A stretch of DNA of 64,000 nucleotides, from contig JAWKPF010000012.1 of assembly GCA_041390825.1 (NCBI GenBank), forward strand, positions 1-64,000, in the 5' to 3' direction. The DNA is from Thermomicrobiales bacterium. GTDB taxonomy: Bacteria > Chloroflexota > Chloroflexia > Thermomicrobiales > UBA6265. A program made the position numbers and the translations under genes. A model generated the notes under the pieces. It ran no database searches, was not told where the DNA came from, and saw only the letters and a program-made list of their open reading frames with translations. Below are positions 8,344-17,082 of the stretch, in pieces (the stretch's first letter is position 1; each line of letters begins with the position of its first letter).

Positions 8344-8789
8344 CAGTCGCGCCCAGTGTCCGCGCAGACCGCGCAGAGCCCCCAGATTGCCAGATGATCG
8401 ACCTGCGGCTCGAACCCATACTGCGCGCGAATCGACATCCGCATCGAATCGACCGCGGCATCGTCCATTTCGATCATGCCGTTGCACTGATGGCAGATCA
8501 GGTGGTGATGTTTCTGCACGGCGAGGAGCTCGAACACACGCACTCCACCGCCCAGATCGGTTTCGGAAACGATGCCGGCATCCCGAAACCGCTCCAACGT
8601 GCGGTACACCGTCGAACGGTTGAGCACAGAGCTCATCGGGCCGAGTCGCTGAATCACTTCATCCGCGGTCAGGTGGCTATCCGCTGTTTCAAGAATGGAG
8701 AGGATCATCAGTCGCTGCGGTGTGGCGCGTTGGTCGACTGAGCGAAGCAACTGGACGAGATGGGAGTTCGATGTCGATACCGGTTGCAT
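8343..8789 (-). CDS. Fur-family metal regulator, probably Zur-like
   Basis: A 148-residue Fur-family repressor. Residues 20-85 are the winged helix (TPQRLMILSILETADSHLTADEVIQRL, NRSTVYRTLERFRDAGIV), and residues 88-145 are the dimerisation domain with the metal ligands HHHLICHQCNGMIEMDD and a second cysteine pair CAVC, the structural zinc site. It is divergent from an ABC importer of the Zn/Mn cluster-9 family and co-transcribed with a zinc ribbon, which favours zinc sensing; Fur or Mur-like behaviour cannot be excluded. A perfect inverted repeat in the shared upstream region (8919-8940) is the likely operator. Confidence 0.85.
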   Translation of the reverse strand: MQPVSTSNSHLVQLLRSVDQRATPQRLMILSILETADSHLTADEVIQRLGPMSSVLNRSTVYRTLERFRDAGIVSETDLGGGVRVFELLAVQKHHHLICHQCNGMIEMDDAAVDSMRMSIRAQYGFEPQVDHLAIWGLCAVCADTGRD

Positions 8790-8878
8790 GGAATTCCTGA
8801 AGAAGCTCCCGAGAACGTCCGAAATCTGAAACGAAATCTTATGGTCGCGGCGCGAGCGCGTTCAAGCTATCGGGCGCG

Positions 8879-8940
8879 TTGCAATCGCGCAGAACGGAGC
8901 ATACTATTGATCTTCGGCCAGATGCGAATAGTCGCATCTG
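8879..8940 (+). promoter_or_regulatory. Promoter and operator of the Zn/Mn importer
   Basis: A sigma70-like promoter is visible: TTGCAA (8879-8884), a 17-base spacer, TACTAT (8902-8907). Transcription would start near 8914. Immediately downstream lies a perfect inverted repeat, CAGATGCGA (8919-8927), ATAG, TCGCATCTG (8932-8940). A repressor bound there would block the polymerase. The divergent Fur-family protein is the obvious candidate. Confidence 0.65.
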
Positions 8941-8975
8941 CAACTGTTCGATATTCAACAGAAACGAGCCAGCGA

Positions 8976-10019
8976 ATGTCGGTCGATCGTCCCATCTCGC
9001 GTCGAAGGTTGTTGCTTGTCTCGGGGGGCGCCGCTGCCATGCTTGGCATGCGTGGAACTTCCTGGGTAGCCGCTCAGGAGGCAACTCCGACCCCCACGCT
9101 GGGATGGAGCGACGACTTCAGCGACAACGGTCTGCTGAACGTTGCCACCACCGTGGCGCCGATCAGCTCGATCGTGCGCAACATCGGTGGCGACCGCATC
9201 AATCTGCATGGCGTCGTGCCGGACGGCACCAACTCGCACACATTCGAGCCCGCGCCCTCCGATGCAGTCATTCTCTCGCAGGCGGATGTCCTGATTGCGA
9301 ATGGTCTCGATCTGGAAGATCCTACGATCGAGATGGCAAACGAGAATCTCCCTGACGGCGCCGCGGTCTTCACGCTTGGGGACAAGACCATCACGCCAGA
9401 GGAGTACGCCTACGATTTCTCCTTCCCGGAGGAAGATGGGCATCCGAATCCGCATCTCTGGACCAACGTTCCGTTTGCCATTGCCTACGCTGAGCTGATC
9501 ACGGACGAGCTTTCACGACTCGATCCCGACAACGCTGACTACTTCAGCGGCAATCTGGAACGCTATCGAGCGGCTCTCGAATCGCTCGATACCGCGATTC
9601 ATGCCACAGTTGCTTCCATCCCTGAAGAGAATCGCCGGCTGCTCACCTATCACGACTCGTGGGCCTATTTCGCCCCGAACTACGGCATGACGGTGATTGG
9701 CGCGATTCAGCCGTCTGACTTTTCCGAACCGTCTCCCCGCGATGTGGCCGACCTGATCGATCAGATCCGGGAAGAGAATGTGCCGGCGATCTTTGGCTCA
9801 GAAGTCTTCCCAAGTGACGTGCTGGAGCAGATTGCGAGTGAGACCGGCGCGGTGTACGTGGACGATCTCCGCGACGATGAACCGCCCGGCGACCCGAACG
9901 CGCCAGAACACACGTATATCGGCATGATGAAGCGCAATTTGCAGATCATGGCGGATGCGCTTGGTGGTGACTCGTCGCTCATGGAGTCCGTCGAGACCGG
10001 CGACACCTGGGCTGCATAG
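8976..10019 (+). CDS. Metal ABC transporter substrate-binding protein (cluster A-I)
   Basis: A 347-residue periplasmic/lipoprotein-type binding protein of the ZnuA/TroA/MntC family. Residues 1-33 are a Tat-like signal (SRRRLLLVSGGAAAMLG). Likely metal ligands are His in GTNSHTFEPAP, His in DGHPNPHLWTNV, His in LLTYHDSWAYFAPNYG and an acidic residue in VDDLRDDEPPG. Three histidines plus an acid fits Zn/Mn TroA-type sites; the PsaA-type Glu at the third position is absent. It lacks the His-rich loop of many ZnuA proteins. ATG 8976 is chosen because the signal peptide begins there; the frame is open to 8760 through the promoter. Confidence 0.85.
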   Translation: MSVDRPISRRRLLLVSGGAAAMLGMRGTSWVAAQEATPTPTLGWSDDFSDNGLLNVATTVAPISSIVRNIGGDRINLHGVVPDGTNSHTFEPAPSDAVILSQADVLIANGLDLEDPTIEMANENLPDGAAVFTLGDKTITPEEYAYDFSFPEEDGHPNPHLWTNVPFAIAYAELITDELSRLDPDNADYFSGNLERYRAALESLDTAIHATVASIPEENRRLLTYHDSWAYFAPNYGMTVIGAIQPSDFSEPSPRDVADLIDQIREENVPAIFGSEVFPSDVLEQIASETGAVYVDDLRDDEPPGDPNAPEHTYIGMMKRNLQIMADALGGDSSLMESVETGDTWAA

Positions 10020-10027
10020 GATTTCCG

Positions 10028-10855
10028 ATGGCCACGCCGGCAGTGCTGCTCGAGAACGTCAGCTGCGGATACCAGCGCGGATACGTGCTCTCCGGGGTCG
10101 ATCTGCGTATTCCCAGCGGCCACTTCGTCGGACTCATCGGGCCGAGCGGAGCAGGAAAAACGACGCTCTTGCGCACGATAGTCGGTCTCACACCCCGGGT
10201 GAGCGGCACGGTCGAGGTGAGCGGCAGCCCGGTGACCTTCGGAGACCCACCCGCCAATGTCGGCTACGTCCCCCAGGTCGGCGTCATCGACTGGTCGTTC
10301 CCGGTGACAGTCGAAAACGTCGTCGTGATGGGAAAGCACCGCCAGATGGGCTGGCTGCCTTGGCCTTCGAAGCGGGACAAGCGGGATGTTGCCGAGATCC
10401 TCGATCGGCTGGGCATCGGAGACCTGGCGAAACGCCATATCCGCGATCTTTCTGGCGGCCAGCAACAACGCACCTTTCTGGCGCGCGCGCTGATCTCCAA
10501 GCCCGATCTCTTGATTCTCGACGAGCCAACTGCCAGTGTCGATATTCGGACACGAGACGAGATCCTGCACTTGCTGGCCGAAATCAACGAGACCGGTATC
10601 TCGATCGTCATCACCACACATGAGCTCAACAGTCTTGCGGCGCACCTGCCCTGGGTGGTTTGCGTCAACCGAGGCATCGTCGCCCAGGGTTCGCCAGAAG
10701 CAGTTTTCACCTCCGAGATCATGAGCCGCACCTTCGATGCCGAGATGCGTGTGATCCGCGATCCAGAGACCGGCAACTTGCTGGTGACCGAAGCCGGATC
10801 GCACGGTCCCTTCTCGCTGCGCCCGTCGACAGCGCCGGAATTGGAGGTCGCGTGA
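10028..10855 (+). CDS. Metal ABC transporter ATPase (ZnuC/MntB type)
   Basis: A 275-residue ATP-binding subunit. Walker A is GPSGAGKTTL (about residue 39), the Q-loop region YVPQVGVIDWSFPVTVENVVVMG, signature DLSGGQQQR, Walker B LLILDEPTASVD and the H-loop TTHELN. The DWSFPVTV stretch after the Q-loop is typical of the MntB/SitB/TroB subgroup, which carries Mn or Fe as well as Zn, so substrate should be called Zn/Mn. It lies 8 bases after the binding-protein gene, and its TGA overlaps the permease GTG by 4 bases. Confidence 0.9.
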   Translation: MATPAVLLENVSCGYQRGYVLSGVDLRIPSGHFVGLIGPSGAGKTTLLRTIVGLTPRVSGTVEVSGSPVTFGDPPANVGYVPQVGVIDWSFPVTVENVVVMGKHRQMGWLPWPSKRDKRDVAEILDRLGIGDLAKRHIRDLSGGQQQRTFLARALISKPDLLILDEPTASVDIRTRDEILHLLAEINETGISIVITTHELNSLAAHLPWVVCVNRGIVAQGSPEAVFTSEIMSRTFDAEMRVIRDPETGNLLVTEAGSHGPFSLRPSTAPELEVA

Positions 10856-11796
10856 GCTTCTTCACCGATCCGCTCGCATACGAGTTCTTTCGTCAGGGGC
10901 TCATCGTCGCAACCCTGGTCGGCGCTCTTTGCGGGGCGATGGGTGTCTTCATCGTTCTGCGCCGCATGAGCTATATCGGTCATGGGCTGTCCCACGCTGC
11001 CTTCGGTGGGGCGGTGGTCGCCTACCTGATGAACATCAGTTTCTTCATCGGCGCGGGACTCTGGAGCTTCATCGCGGCCTTGCTCATCAATGCGGCGGCC
11101 CGCAAGCGCAATATCGGCGCCGATGCCGCCATTGGCATTGTCACCACTGCGTCATTCGCGCTTGGAGTGGCGCTCATCAGCAAGAAGCGAACCTTCACCC
11201 GCAATTTCGAAGCGGCGCTTTTTGGGAACATCCTTGGCGTCTCGCACGAGGATATCCTCATCATCGGCGGTGTCACGCTCGTCGTCGGTTTGGCGATTTT
11301 CCTGGCCTACAAGCAGCTGCTCTTTACGACCTTCGACGAGGAGATCGCCGCGGTCTCTGGCGTTCCGACGCGGTGGGTGGAAACCGGCTTTGCGCTAGCG
11401 CTCGCGGCGACGATCGTTGCCTCGATGAACATCGTTGGCGTCACGCTCATTGCCGCGGCAATCGTCATCCCGCCCAGCACAGCCCGATTGCTCACGCAAA
11501 CCTTTGGCAGGTTGCTCGTGCTTTCCACCATCATCGGCGCGGCGACCGGCTTTTTCGGGATGTTCGTCAGTTTCGAGTACGACATCGCGTCTGGAGCGGC
11601 CATCGTACTGCTGGGCACCGCGATTTTCCTGGTGGTCTATCTGGGGACCGGGGTCTGGCGCCATTTCCAGCCTGTCGGCGCGCCTCGCGTGGCGGGGGCT
11701 ACCGTCACCGCACCTCAGGGACGCAAAGCCGAGGCTCAGCCCGATCCGGTGTTCAATACCGTGGAAGCCGATCCGCGCTCACCATCACGCGCGTGA
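10852..11796 (+). CDS. Metal ABC transporter permease (ABC-3 family)
   Basis: A 314-residue integral membrane protein with seven to nine hydrophobic segments. The N-terminus (FFRQGLIVATLVGALCGAMG, VLRRMSYIGHGLSHAAFGG) and the later VAS.NIVGVTLIAAAIVIPPSTARLL are signatures of the ZnuB/MntC/TroC permeases. The GTG start at 10852 overlaps the ATPase stop (GTGA), which fixes it; the open frame to 10660 is read-through over the ATPase. The C-terminal 40 residues are a hydrophilic tail not typical of the family. Completes a three-gene importer with 8976 and 10028. Confidence 0.9.
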   Translation: MSFFTDPLAYEFFRQGLIVATLVGALCGAMGVFIVLRRMSYIGHGLSHAAFGGAVVAYLMNISFFIGAGLWSFIAALLINAAARKRNIGADAAIGIVTTASFALGVALISKKRTFTRNFEAALFGNILGVSHEDILIIGGVTLVVGLAIFLAYKQLLFTTFDEEIAAVSGVPTRWVETGFALALAATIVASMNIVGVTLIAAAIVIPPSTARLLTQTFGRLLVLSTIIGAATGFFGMFVSFEYDIASGAAIVLLGTAIFLVVYLGTGVWRHFQPVGAPRVAGATVTAPQGRKAEAQPDPVFNTVEADPRSPSRA

Positions 11797-11806
11797 CGAT
11801 CGTCCC

Positions 11807-14497
11807 TTAGTGGAGCGTCAGGACGTCACCCGCAACCATTTCGAGGGTTCGGTCGAAAAAGTAAACGCCATTGTGTTCGCTTGCCTCGAGCGGTGAGCCG
11901 TTCTTGCTTGCGGTTTTCCCGCCTGCGCCGGATGGTAGTCCGAGCTGGGCAAGCGTCAGACTTCCTTCCATCAAGTGCAGTTCACACACTCCGCTTGCGT
12001 CGATCGACGCGGTTCCCCAGCCCGTACCGGCCACGAACGGGAAACGTGCCGGAGATGTGCTCAGCACCGGATCGAATGCCAGCGCCAGTGCGGTTGCGTC
12101 GTATCGATATCCTGCCAACGCCTCCAGCACAGTCCAACCGGACATGGCGCGCGCATAGTGGTCACCGCATTCGATATCGTTGAACGGATTGCGCTTGGCG
12201 CCATCATAGCGAGCGCGGACCGCTTCCATCAGCCGCAAGCCTTCATCCACCAACCCTTCGTAGATACAGTGCGCGGCGACCTGGTATTCGATACCGGTCC
12301 ACACCTCGTCGTGGTAGCGGGTCGGTCGATCAGGACGTCCCCCCGCGGGCCAAGCAATGATGAGAAGACCGACATCATCGCCATTGGCGAAAGCGCGTTC
12401 CTCCGGGTCGTAACCCTCGAACCCTTCCCGCAGGTTGTAGGCGAGGATCGACTCGAGCGTCTTCTTCACGCGATCGCGAGGCAACAGATAGCCCAGGTCG
12501 AGTTGGTGCGCCCACCATTGCCCAATCAATTGGTCGGCCAGGCATCCGGTCAGGTATTGCTGTTCCCGCGGGTCATCTGGCCCAAGAGTCTGAATGTAAT
12601 ATTCGCCGTTCCAGAGGAGCCGGTCGTACGCCTCACTGCCCCGTTCGAACAGGGCCCTCATCTCCTGGGCGAACGTTTCGTCACCCTGCTGCGTGGCGTA
12701 TGCCTCCGATGCGCGTAACGCTGCAAGCCAGAGCGACCCTATGAGCATGTTCGTGCCGTAGAACTCGATGTCGTAGGTGTTTGGTTGCTCGCCAGCGAGC
12801 ACGCCGTCGCCATCCGGATCCCACGTCGCTGAGATGTAGCGCATCAAGTGGCGGACGTTCGGCCAATAGCGCGCGGCCCAATCGGGGCCGGCTCCCTGCC
12901 GAATCTCGCGCCAGGTCTTGAGCACCGTGCTCAACATGCCGTCGAGCGCGGGATTCGTGGGACCGCCGATTGGGCATCCCCACAACTGCTTGACGAAGAG
13001 CGGGAGCAAAGTGCGGTGGGGGATGTAGCCCTCAGGGGCTTGCACGTAATCGAAATCGGTCTCTCGCATGGTTCGTTCGAGATCGGGGAAGAGCCGGGAG
13101 AGCGCCTGCTCGTATTCCCAGACATGCGTGCAGTTCAGCGGGCACGACCCGCCGAAGCCCTTCCAGCCGAGCATGGAAGTCGAGGCTCCCTGCGTGCCTT
13201 CGAACCCATACAACTTGCCATCCGCCGTTTGAAAGATCGTGGGCGAACGAATCAACGCTCCCTGGGAGAGGAGAAAGTCCGCCAGCCAGGTGGGCAACGA
13301 AGACGACAGGACGGCATCGGTCCACGTCTGCGATCGCTGGCGCAGATCGTCCAGGCGATCGAAGACATCGCGCGCCGTTGCGATCGCGTTGGCATAGCGA
13401 GTGCTGTAGGCATTGCCGAGCCAGAGCCGGCTGCGGGTCAACTCTTCGCGAAAGTTCGGTGTTGGCTGATCGTAGTTGACATAGAAGTTCGGAAACGACC
13501 AGCTGAGCAGTACATCGAGCTCACGCGCTTCGCCGGGCTCCAGCACGAACGGCAGCAGGAGTCCTCCATTTGCCGTGTGCCCCGGCGGACTGGGATGGGG
13601 TTGCTGGCTTCGCGCGAGCTCCATGGAGGCACGGGCCCGCATGCGGTGAACGCCGACCGGAATCATCGGATCGGGAGCAGCGCCTGGTGGATCGGCGCCG
13701 AAGTCGAAACGTTCCATCGCGCCAATGAAGTCGGACGGCGAATTCCATGCCGGCAGCACGATCGGATCGGGTTGGGAGGTGCTCAATGCCAATTGACCCC
13801 GGTACGGGTCGTTCCAGGCGAGCCCCGGTTGCTCCATGACGATCGACGTGCGGTTCCCTTCCTGATCGATGACGTTGACGTTGCCCCCGAAACCCGGGTT
13901 CGCGTTTCCCTCGATAGGTGAGATGGTGTCCCATCCGACCACGTTTTTCAGGGTCGCGCCCAGCGCTCCCCACACGGTTGCCAGCGAGGTGTTTCGGACC
14001 GTGAATCGGAAATGCGCCGCTGGAAGGGAGCTGTCCGCGCTATCCAGCGGTACAAACGGGGAGAAGGCATCGAGCTGGACTGAGACTGGCCAGGCATCGA
14101 AGCGATAGTCGATTTGCGCAAACGGGTACCGGCTGGTGAAGACCGTTTCGGTCACCCCGCCGAAGCGCTCGATCAGCGCCCGTTGTTGCACCGGCACGAT
14201 GTCGTCGTTGATCAGCGGGGTGTCCAGAAATGGCAGCGCCAGCGCTGTCTCAGACTGCAATATCCGGGTAATGCCGCCTGACGGACCGGGCGCCGATCCA
14301 GCGCGCAATGCAAAGAAGCTGTCCGGGACGAACGCAAGATGGTTCGACTGATTGAAGATCTGCCATTGCCGGAGGCCGCCGTCGCCGCAGAGCGAAACCT
14401 GACCGGTCCCGATCCCGCCCAACGGCATTGCGATCGCCCGAACCGCTTCCCCGCGGTAGGCGCGTCCAGCGAGTTTCTGAACGTCCGCCTCGACCAT
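11807..14497 (-). CDS. GH116 family beta-glucosidase (GBA2-like)
   Basis: An 896-residue protein resembling the GH116 glycosidases (bile-acid beta-glucosidase GBA2 type). The N-terminal beta domain begins with IAMPLGGIGTGQVSLCGDGGLRQWQ, a hallmark of the family. The C-terminal (alpha/alpha)6 domain has FGGSCPLNCTHVWEYEQALSRLFPDLE, the region of the nucleophile Glu (THVWEYE), and YDIEFYGTNMLIGSLWLAALRA, with the acid/base Asp region. WTGIEYQVAAHCIYEG is also typical. No signal peptide is seen, so it acts on imported glucosides. The upstream frame begins at TTG 14527, but ATG 14497 with AGGAG is the better start. It is divergent from a sugar importer, which probably feeds it. Confidence 0.85.
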   Translation of the reverse strand: MVEADVQKLAGRAYRGEAVRAIAMPLGGIGTGQVSLCGDGGLRQWQIFNQSNHLAFVPDSFFALRAGSAPGPSGGITRILQSETALALPFLDTPLINDDIVPVQQRALIERFGGVTETVFTSRYPFAQIDYRFDAWPVSVQLDAFSPFVPLDSADSSLPAAHFRFTVRNTSLATVWGALGATLKNVVGWDTISPIEGNANPGFGGNVNVIDQEGNRTSIVMEQPGLAWNDPYRGQLALSTSQPDPIVLPAWNSPSDFIGAMERFDFGADPPGAAPDPMIPVGVHRMRARASMELARSQQPHPSPPGHTANGGLLLPFVLEPGEARELDVLLSWSFPNFYVNYDQPTPNFREELTRSRLWLGNAYSTRYANAIATARDVFDRLDDLRQRSQTWTDAVLSSSLPTWLADFLLSQGALIRSPTIFQTADGKLYGFEGTQGASTSMLGWKGFGGSCPLNCTHVWEYEQALSRLFPDLERTMRETDFDYVQAPEGYIPHRTLLPLFVKQLWGCPIGGPTNPALDGMLSTVLKTWREIRQGAGPDWAARYWPNVRHLMRYISATWDPDGDGVLAGEQPNTYDIEFYGTNMLIGSLWLAALRASEAYATQQGDETFAQEMRALFERGSEAYDRLLWNGEYYIQTLGPDDPREQQYLTGCLADQLIGQWWAHQLDLGYLLPRDRVKKTLESILAYNLREGFEGYDPEERAFANGDDVGLLIIAWPAGGRPDRPTRYHDEVWTGIEYQVAAHCIYEGLVDEGLRLMEAVRARYDGAKRNPFNDIECGDHYARAMSGWTVLEALAGYRYDATALALAFDPVLSTSPARFPFVAGTGWGTASIDASGVCELHLMEGSLTLAQLGLPSGAGGKTASKNGSPLEASEHNGVYFFDRTLEMVAGDVLTLH

Positions 14498-14604
14498 GGC
14501 TTCGACTCCTGCTCTGTTGATTGGCAACCCGTCCGATGCGGAACCTTGGGGCGCTCGGCATTCTGTGGCCAGCGTTGTCTCGTGGTTAAGCTCGAGTAGC
14601 TGTA

Positions 14605-14680
14605 ATTGTGAGGATGCCCTGAGGTTTAGTCAAGCGTTTAGTGAACACAACTTGACACCAAAGCGAATCGCTGGGAGAAT
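14605..14680. promoter_or_regulatory. Face-to-face divergent promoters (glucosidase / sugar importer)
   Basis: Plus strand: TTGACA (14652-14657), 17-base spacer, GAGAAT (14675-14680). Minus strand: TTGACT (14633-14628), 17-base spacer, CACAAT (14610-14605). The two -35 boxes form an inverted repeat, GTCAAG (14629-14634) and CTTGAC (14651-14656), 16 bases apart. One regulator bound between them could control both directions; the LacI protein at 18750 is the likely candidate. No classical central-CG LacI operator is visible. Confidence 0.5.
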
Positions 14681-14718
14681 GCGGCAAGTCGCAAAAACCA
14701 AATACCGAGGGCGTTGTT

Positions 14719-14736
14719 GAGCCGGTGAAACGGCTC
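14719..14736 (+). promoter_or_regulatory. Inverted repeat just before the importer ribosome site
   Basis: GAGCCG (14719-14724), GTGAAA, CGGCTC (14731-14736), ending 4 bases before AGGGAG (14741-14746). It could be a repressor site downstream of the promoter or an RNA hairpin tuning translation of the binding protein. Confidence 0.35.
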
Positions 14737-14755
14737 GTTCAGGGAGAATGGTCAT

Positions 14756-16090
14756 ATGGGTGATCGTCGAATGCCTGCCTCAATCATGACACGCGGCGTC
14801 TCGCGACGAACCGTGCTCACGCGATCCGGTCAGCTGGGAGCCGCAGCGGCGGTCGGCGTCACGGGTGGAATCGAGGGCATGCTGGCAGCGGCCAAGGCGC
14901 CGGTGTTGTTGCAGGACGCTGCGCCGTCCGGCAAGGTTCGGCTGCTGTACTACGGCGAGGCGGCGGACGAGTCGGCCAGATTCGAACAGTTCAACGTGCT
15001 CTATCCCGATGTCGAGCTCGAGGTCGTCGGTATTCCGGGCGACTCCTGGGCCGATTTCGCCGATTCGGTGTCGACCCGGATCGCGGGCGGCGAATCGTTC
15101 GATGTCCTGGTCATTGCGACAGAAGGGCAGCGGGTCTTTGCCTCGCGCGGGCTGCTCGATCCGATCGACGATCTGCTGGAGCGGGACGCGGAAGAGATGC
15201 AGGAGTTCTTCGACGACGTGCATCCCCGCCTGCTCGAGTTCACGCGCACCCTCAGTTCCCCGGACGGCCAAACCTACGTCTTGCCGGGCGAGTTCAACAC
15301 CATGGGTGTCTGGTACAACAAGGAAGTGTTCGCTGCGGCTGGCGTGCCCGAGCCGGTGGCGGGTTGGACATGGGACGACTTCAACGAGACGGCGCGCGCG
15401 CTCACCAAGCCCGGTGAGGTCTATGGCATGCATGTGACTGGCGGACTCTTTCCGTCCGTCATGCCCTGGCTGCTGACCAATGGCGCCAGCCCTTTGAGCG
15501 CCGACTGGACCCAGGCCACTATCAACACGCCGGAAGCGGTCGAATCTGCCAAGCAGATGCGCCAGCTTGTGGCCGACGGCATTAGCCCGGAACCCGGCGG
15601 AGAGTTCGACGCGTTCACCATCTTCGCCCAGGGCGGACTCGGCATGATCGGCGTTGGCATGTGGATCTATCCCAGCCAGGTGCAAGCCGGCACTCAGGAC
15701 CACATCGATGTTGTTCAGTGGCCGCAGCATTCTGGCCCAGGATCGCCGGTCGGCTGGAAGTCGTATCCAATCATGTCGTCCACCCAGAATCGTGAAGCCG
15801 CCTGGGCGCTTTCCAAGTACTTCACCTCCAAGGAGGCGGCCAAATACCTCATCTACGAGGTGTCCGCGCGCAAGTCGGTGGCGCTCGATCCCGCGTTCCT
15901 GGATTCGATGCCAGCCGGTATCGGGACCTTCTACGAAGCGCTCGACTATGCGACTCCGGTGCCAGGGACCGACAACGGCGCGATCATCGAGCACGATATC
16001 ATCGACACGTTCGATCAGATCCTGTTGGGGAATCTCGAAGCTGAGCCGGCTCTGGAGGAGCTCAATCAGAAGATCGCCGACAACCTCTAG
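14756..16090 (+). CDS. Sugar ABC transporter substrate-binding protein (CUT1)
   Basis: A 444-residue extracellular solute-binding protein of family 1. A Tat-like signal (MTRGVSRRTVLTRSGQLGAAA) precedes the mature part. The body shows the family pattern: FEQFNVLYPDVELEVVGIPG, AGGESFDVLVIATEGQRVFA, YVLPGEFNTMGVWYNKEVF, GWTWDDFNETARALTKPG and late EAAWALSKYFTSKEAAKYL. It is the first gene of an importer followed by two permeases; no ATPase is present, so a shared MsiK-type ATPase elsewhere must energise it. AGGGAG precedes ATG 14756. The sugar is not readable, but the divergent GH116 enzyme suggests a beta-glucoside. Confidence 0.9.
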   Translation: MGDRRMPASIMTRGVSRRTVLTRSGQLGAAAAVGVTGGIEGMLAAAKAPVLLQDAAPSGKVRLLYYGEAADESARFEQFNVLYPDVELEVVGIPGDSWADFADSVSTRIAGGESFDVLVIATEGQRVFASRGLLDPIDDLLERDAEEMQEFFDDVHPRLLEFTRTLSSPDGQTYVLPGEFNTMGVWYNKEVFAAAGVPEPVAGWTWDDFNETARALTKPGEVYGMHVTGGLFPSVMPWLLTNGASPLSADWTQATINTPEAVESAKQMRQLVADGISPEPGGEFDAFTIFAQGGLGMIGVGMWIYPSQVQAGTQDHIDVVQWPQHSGPGSPVGWKSYPIMSSTQNREAAWALSKYFTSKEAAKYLIYEVSARKSVALDPAFLDSMPAGIGTFYEALDYATPVPGTDNGAIIEHDIIDTFDQILLGNLEAEPALEELNQKIADNL

Positions 16091-16111
16091 TCATTCCCAC
16101 GGAGCTCGGTG

Positions 16112-17062
16112 GTGAGCGCGCAACAAGGACAGACCGCGCGGTCGTTTGCGGCCACCGGTGCAATCGAAGGGACGCTTCCCGCCGCCGTCAGGCGGCGGGA
16201 AGCTATCTGGGCCTATCTGCTGCTGAGTCCCGCGATCATTCTCTTCCTGGTGTTCATCGCAGGCCCGCTGATCGGCGCCATCGTGCTCAGTTTCTATGAA
16301 TGGGACCTGCTCACCGATGCGCGCTTCATCGGAACCCGCAATTACCGCGAGCTGATGTCGGATGACAAGATGTGGCAGTCGGTACGCAACACCTTTGTGT
16401 TCGCGTTCTGGTCACTCGTGTTGCACATCGGCTTTGGGCTTGCGCTGGCGCTCATGGTGCAGCGCGCTATCCCTGGGGTTCTGAAGTATCTCTTCCGAAC
16501 GGCGGTCTTCTTCCCCGTCATCATGTCGTGGGCCGCTGTCTCGTTAATCTGGCTCTACATCCTCGATCCCAACTACGGCTTCATCAATTACTACCTCGAA
16601 CAGTTGGGTCTGCCGACAAAAAGTTGGCTGTTGATGCCCGACACGGCGATGCCTTCGCTGATCCTTGTCGACTTGTGGAAAACGATCGGGTTCACGTTCA
16701 TTCTGCTCCTGGCCGGCTTGCAAGGAGTTCCCGAGCATCTTTATGAAGCTGCCAAAATCGACGGTGCTGGCGCGGTCAGCCGCTTCTTCAACGTAACCGT
16801 GCCAATGTTGTCACCGACACTCTTCTTGACCTCGGTGCTCACCTTCATCGGCGCGTTCCAGATCTTCGATCCCATGTTCATCATGACCGGCGGCGGTCCG
16901 TTGGGACGCACGACGACCGTGGTGCTGCACATCTACCAGACGGGATTCAAGCGGTTCGAGATGGGCTACGCCTCAGCGATGGCCATCATCGTCTTCCTCA
17001 TCATTCTTGCCATGACCCTGATCCAGATGCGCCTGAGCCGGCATTGGGTTTTCTACGACTGA
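16112..17062 (+). CDS. Sugar ABC transporter permease (MalF/UgpA type)
   Basis: A 316-residue membrane protein with six segments. The first is WAYLLLSPAIILFLVFIAGPLIG. The EAA loop that docks the ATPase is LYEAAKIDGAGAVSRFFNVTVPML. The GTG at 16112 lies 7 bases after GGAG (16101-16104); GTG 16109 directly before it is also possible. It follows the binding protein by 21 bases and pairs with the MalG-type permease next door. Confidence 0.9.
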   Translation: MSAQQGQTARSFAATGAIEGTLPAAVRRREAIWAYLLLSPAIILFLVFIAGPLIGAIVLSFYEWDLLTDARFIGTRNYRELMSDDKMWQSVRNTFVFAFWSLVLHIGFGLALALMVQRAIPGVLKYLFRTAVFFPVIMSWAAVSLIWLYILDPNYGFINYYLEQLGLPTKSWLLMPDTAMPSLILVDLWKTIGFTFILLLAGLQGVPEHLYEAAKIDGAGAVSRFFNVTVPMLSPTLFLTSVLTFIGAFQIFDPMFIMTGGGPLGRTTTVVLHIYQTGFKRFEMGYASAMAIIVFLIILAMTLIQMRLSRHWVFYD

Positions 17063-17082
17063 CTTCGAGAGGACACCCTCGC

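Noticed and set aside
8343..8487. N-terminal extension of the FmdB protein
   Set aside because: It overlaps the Fur-family gene in another frame and the zinc-ribbon family begins at MPRYDF (8343).
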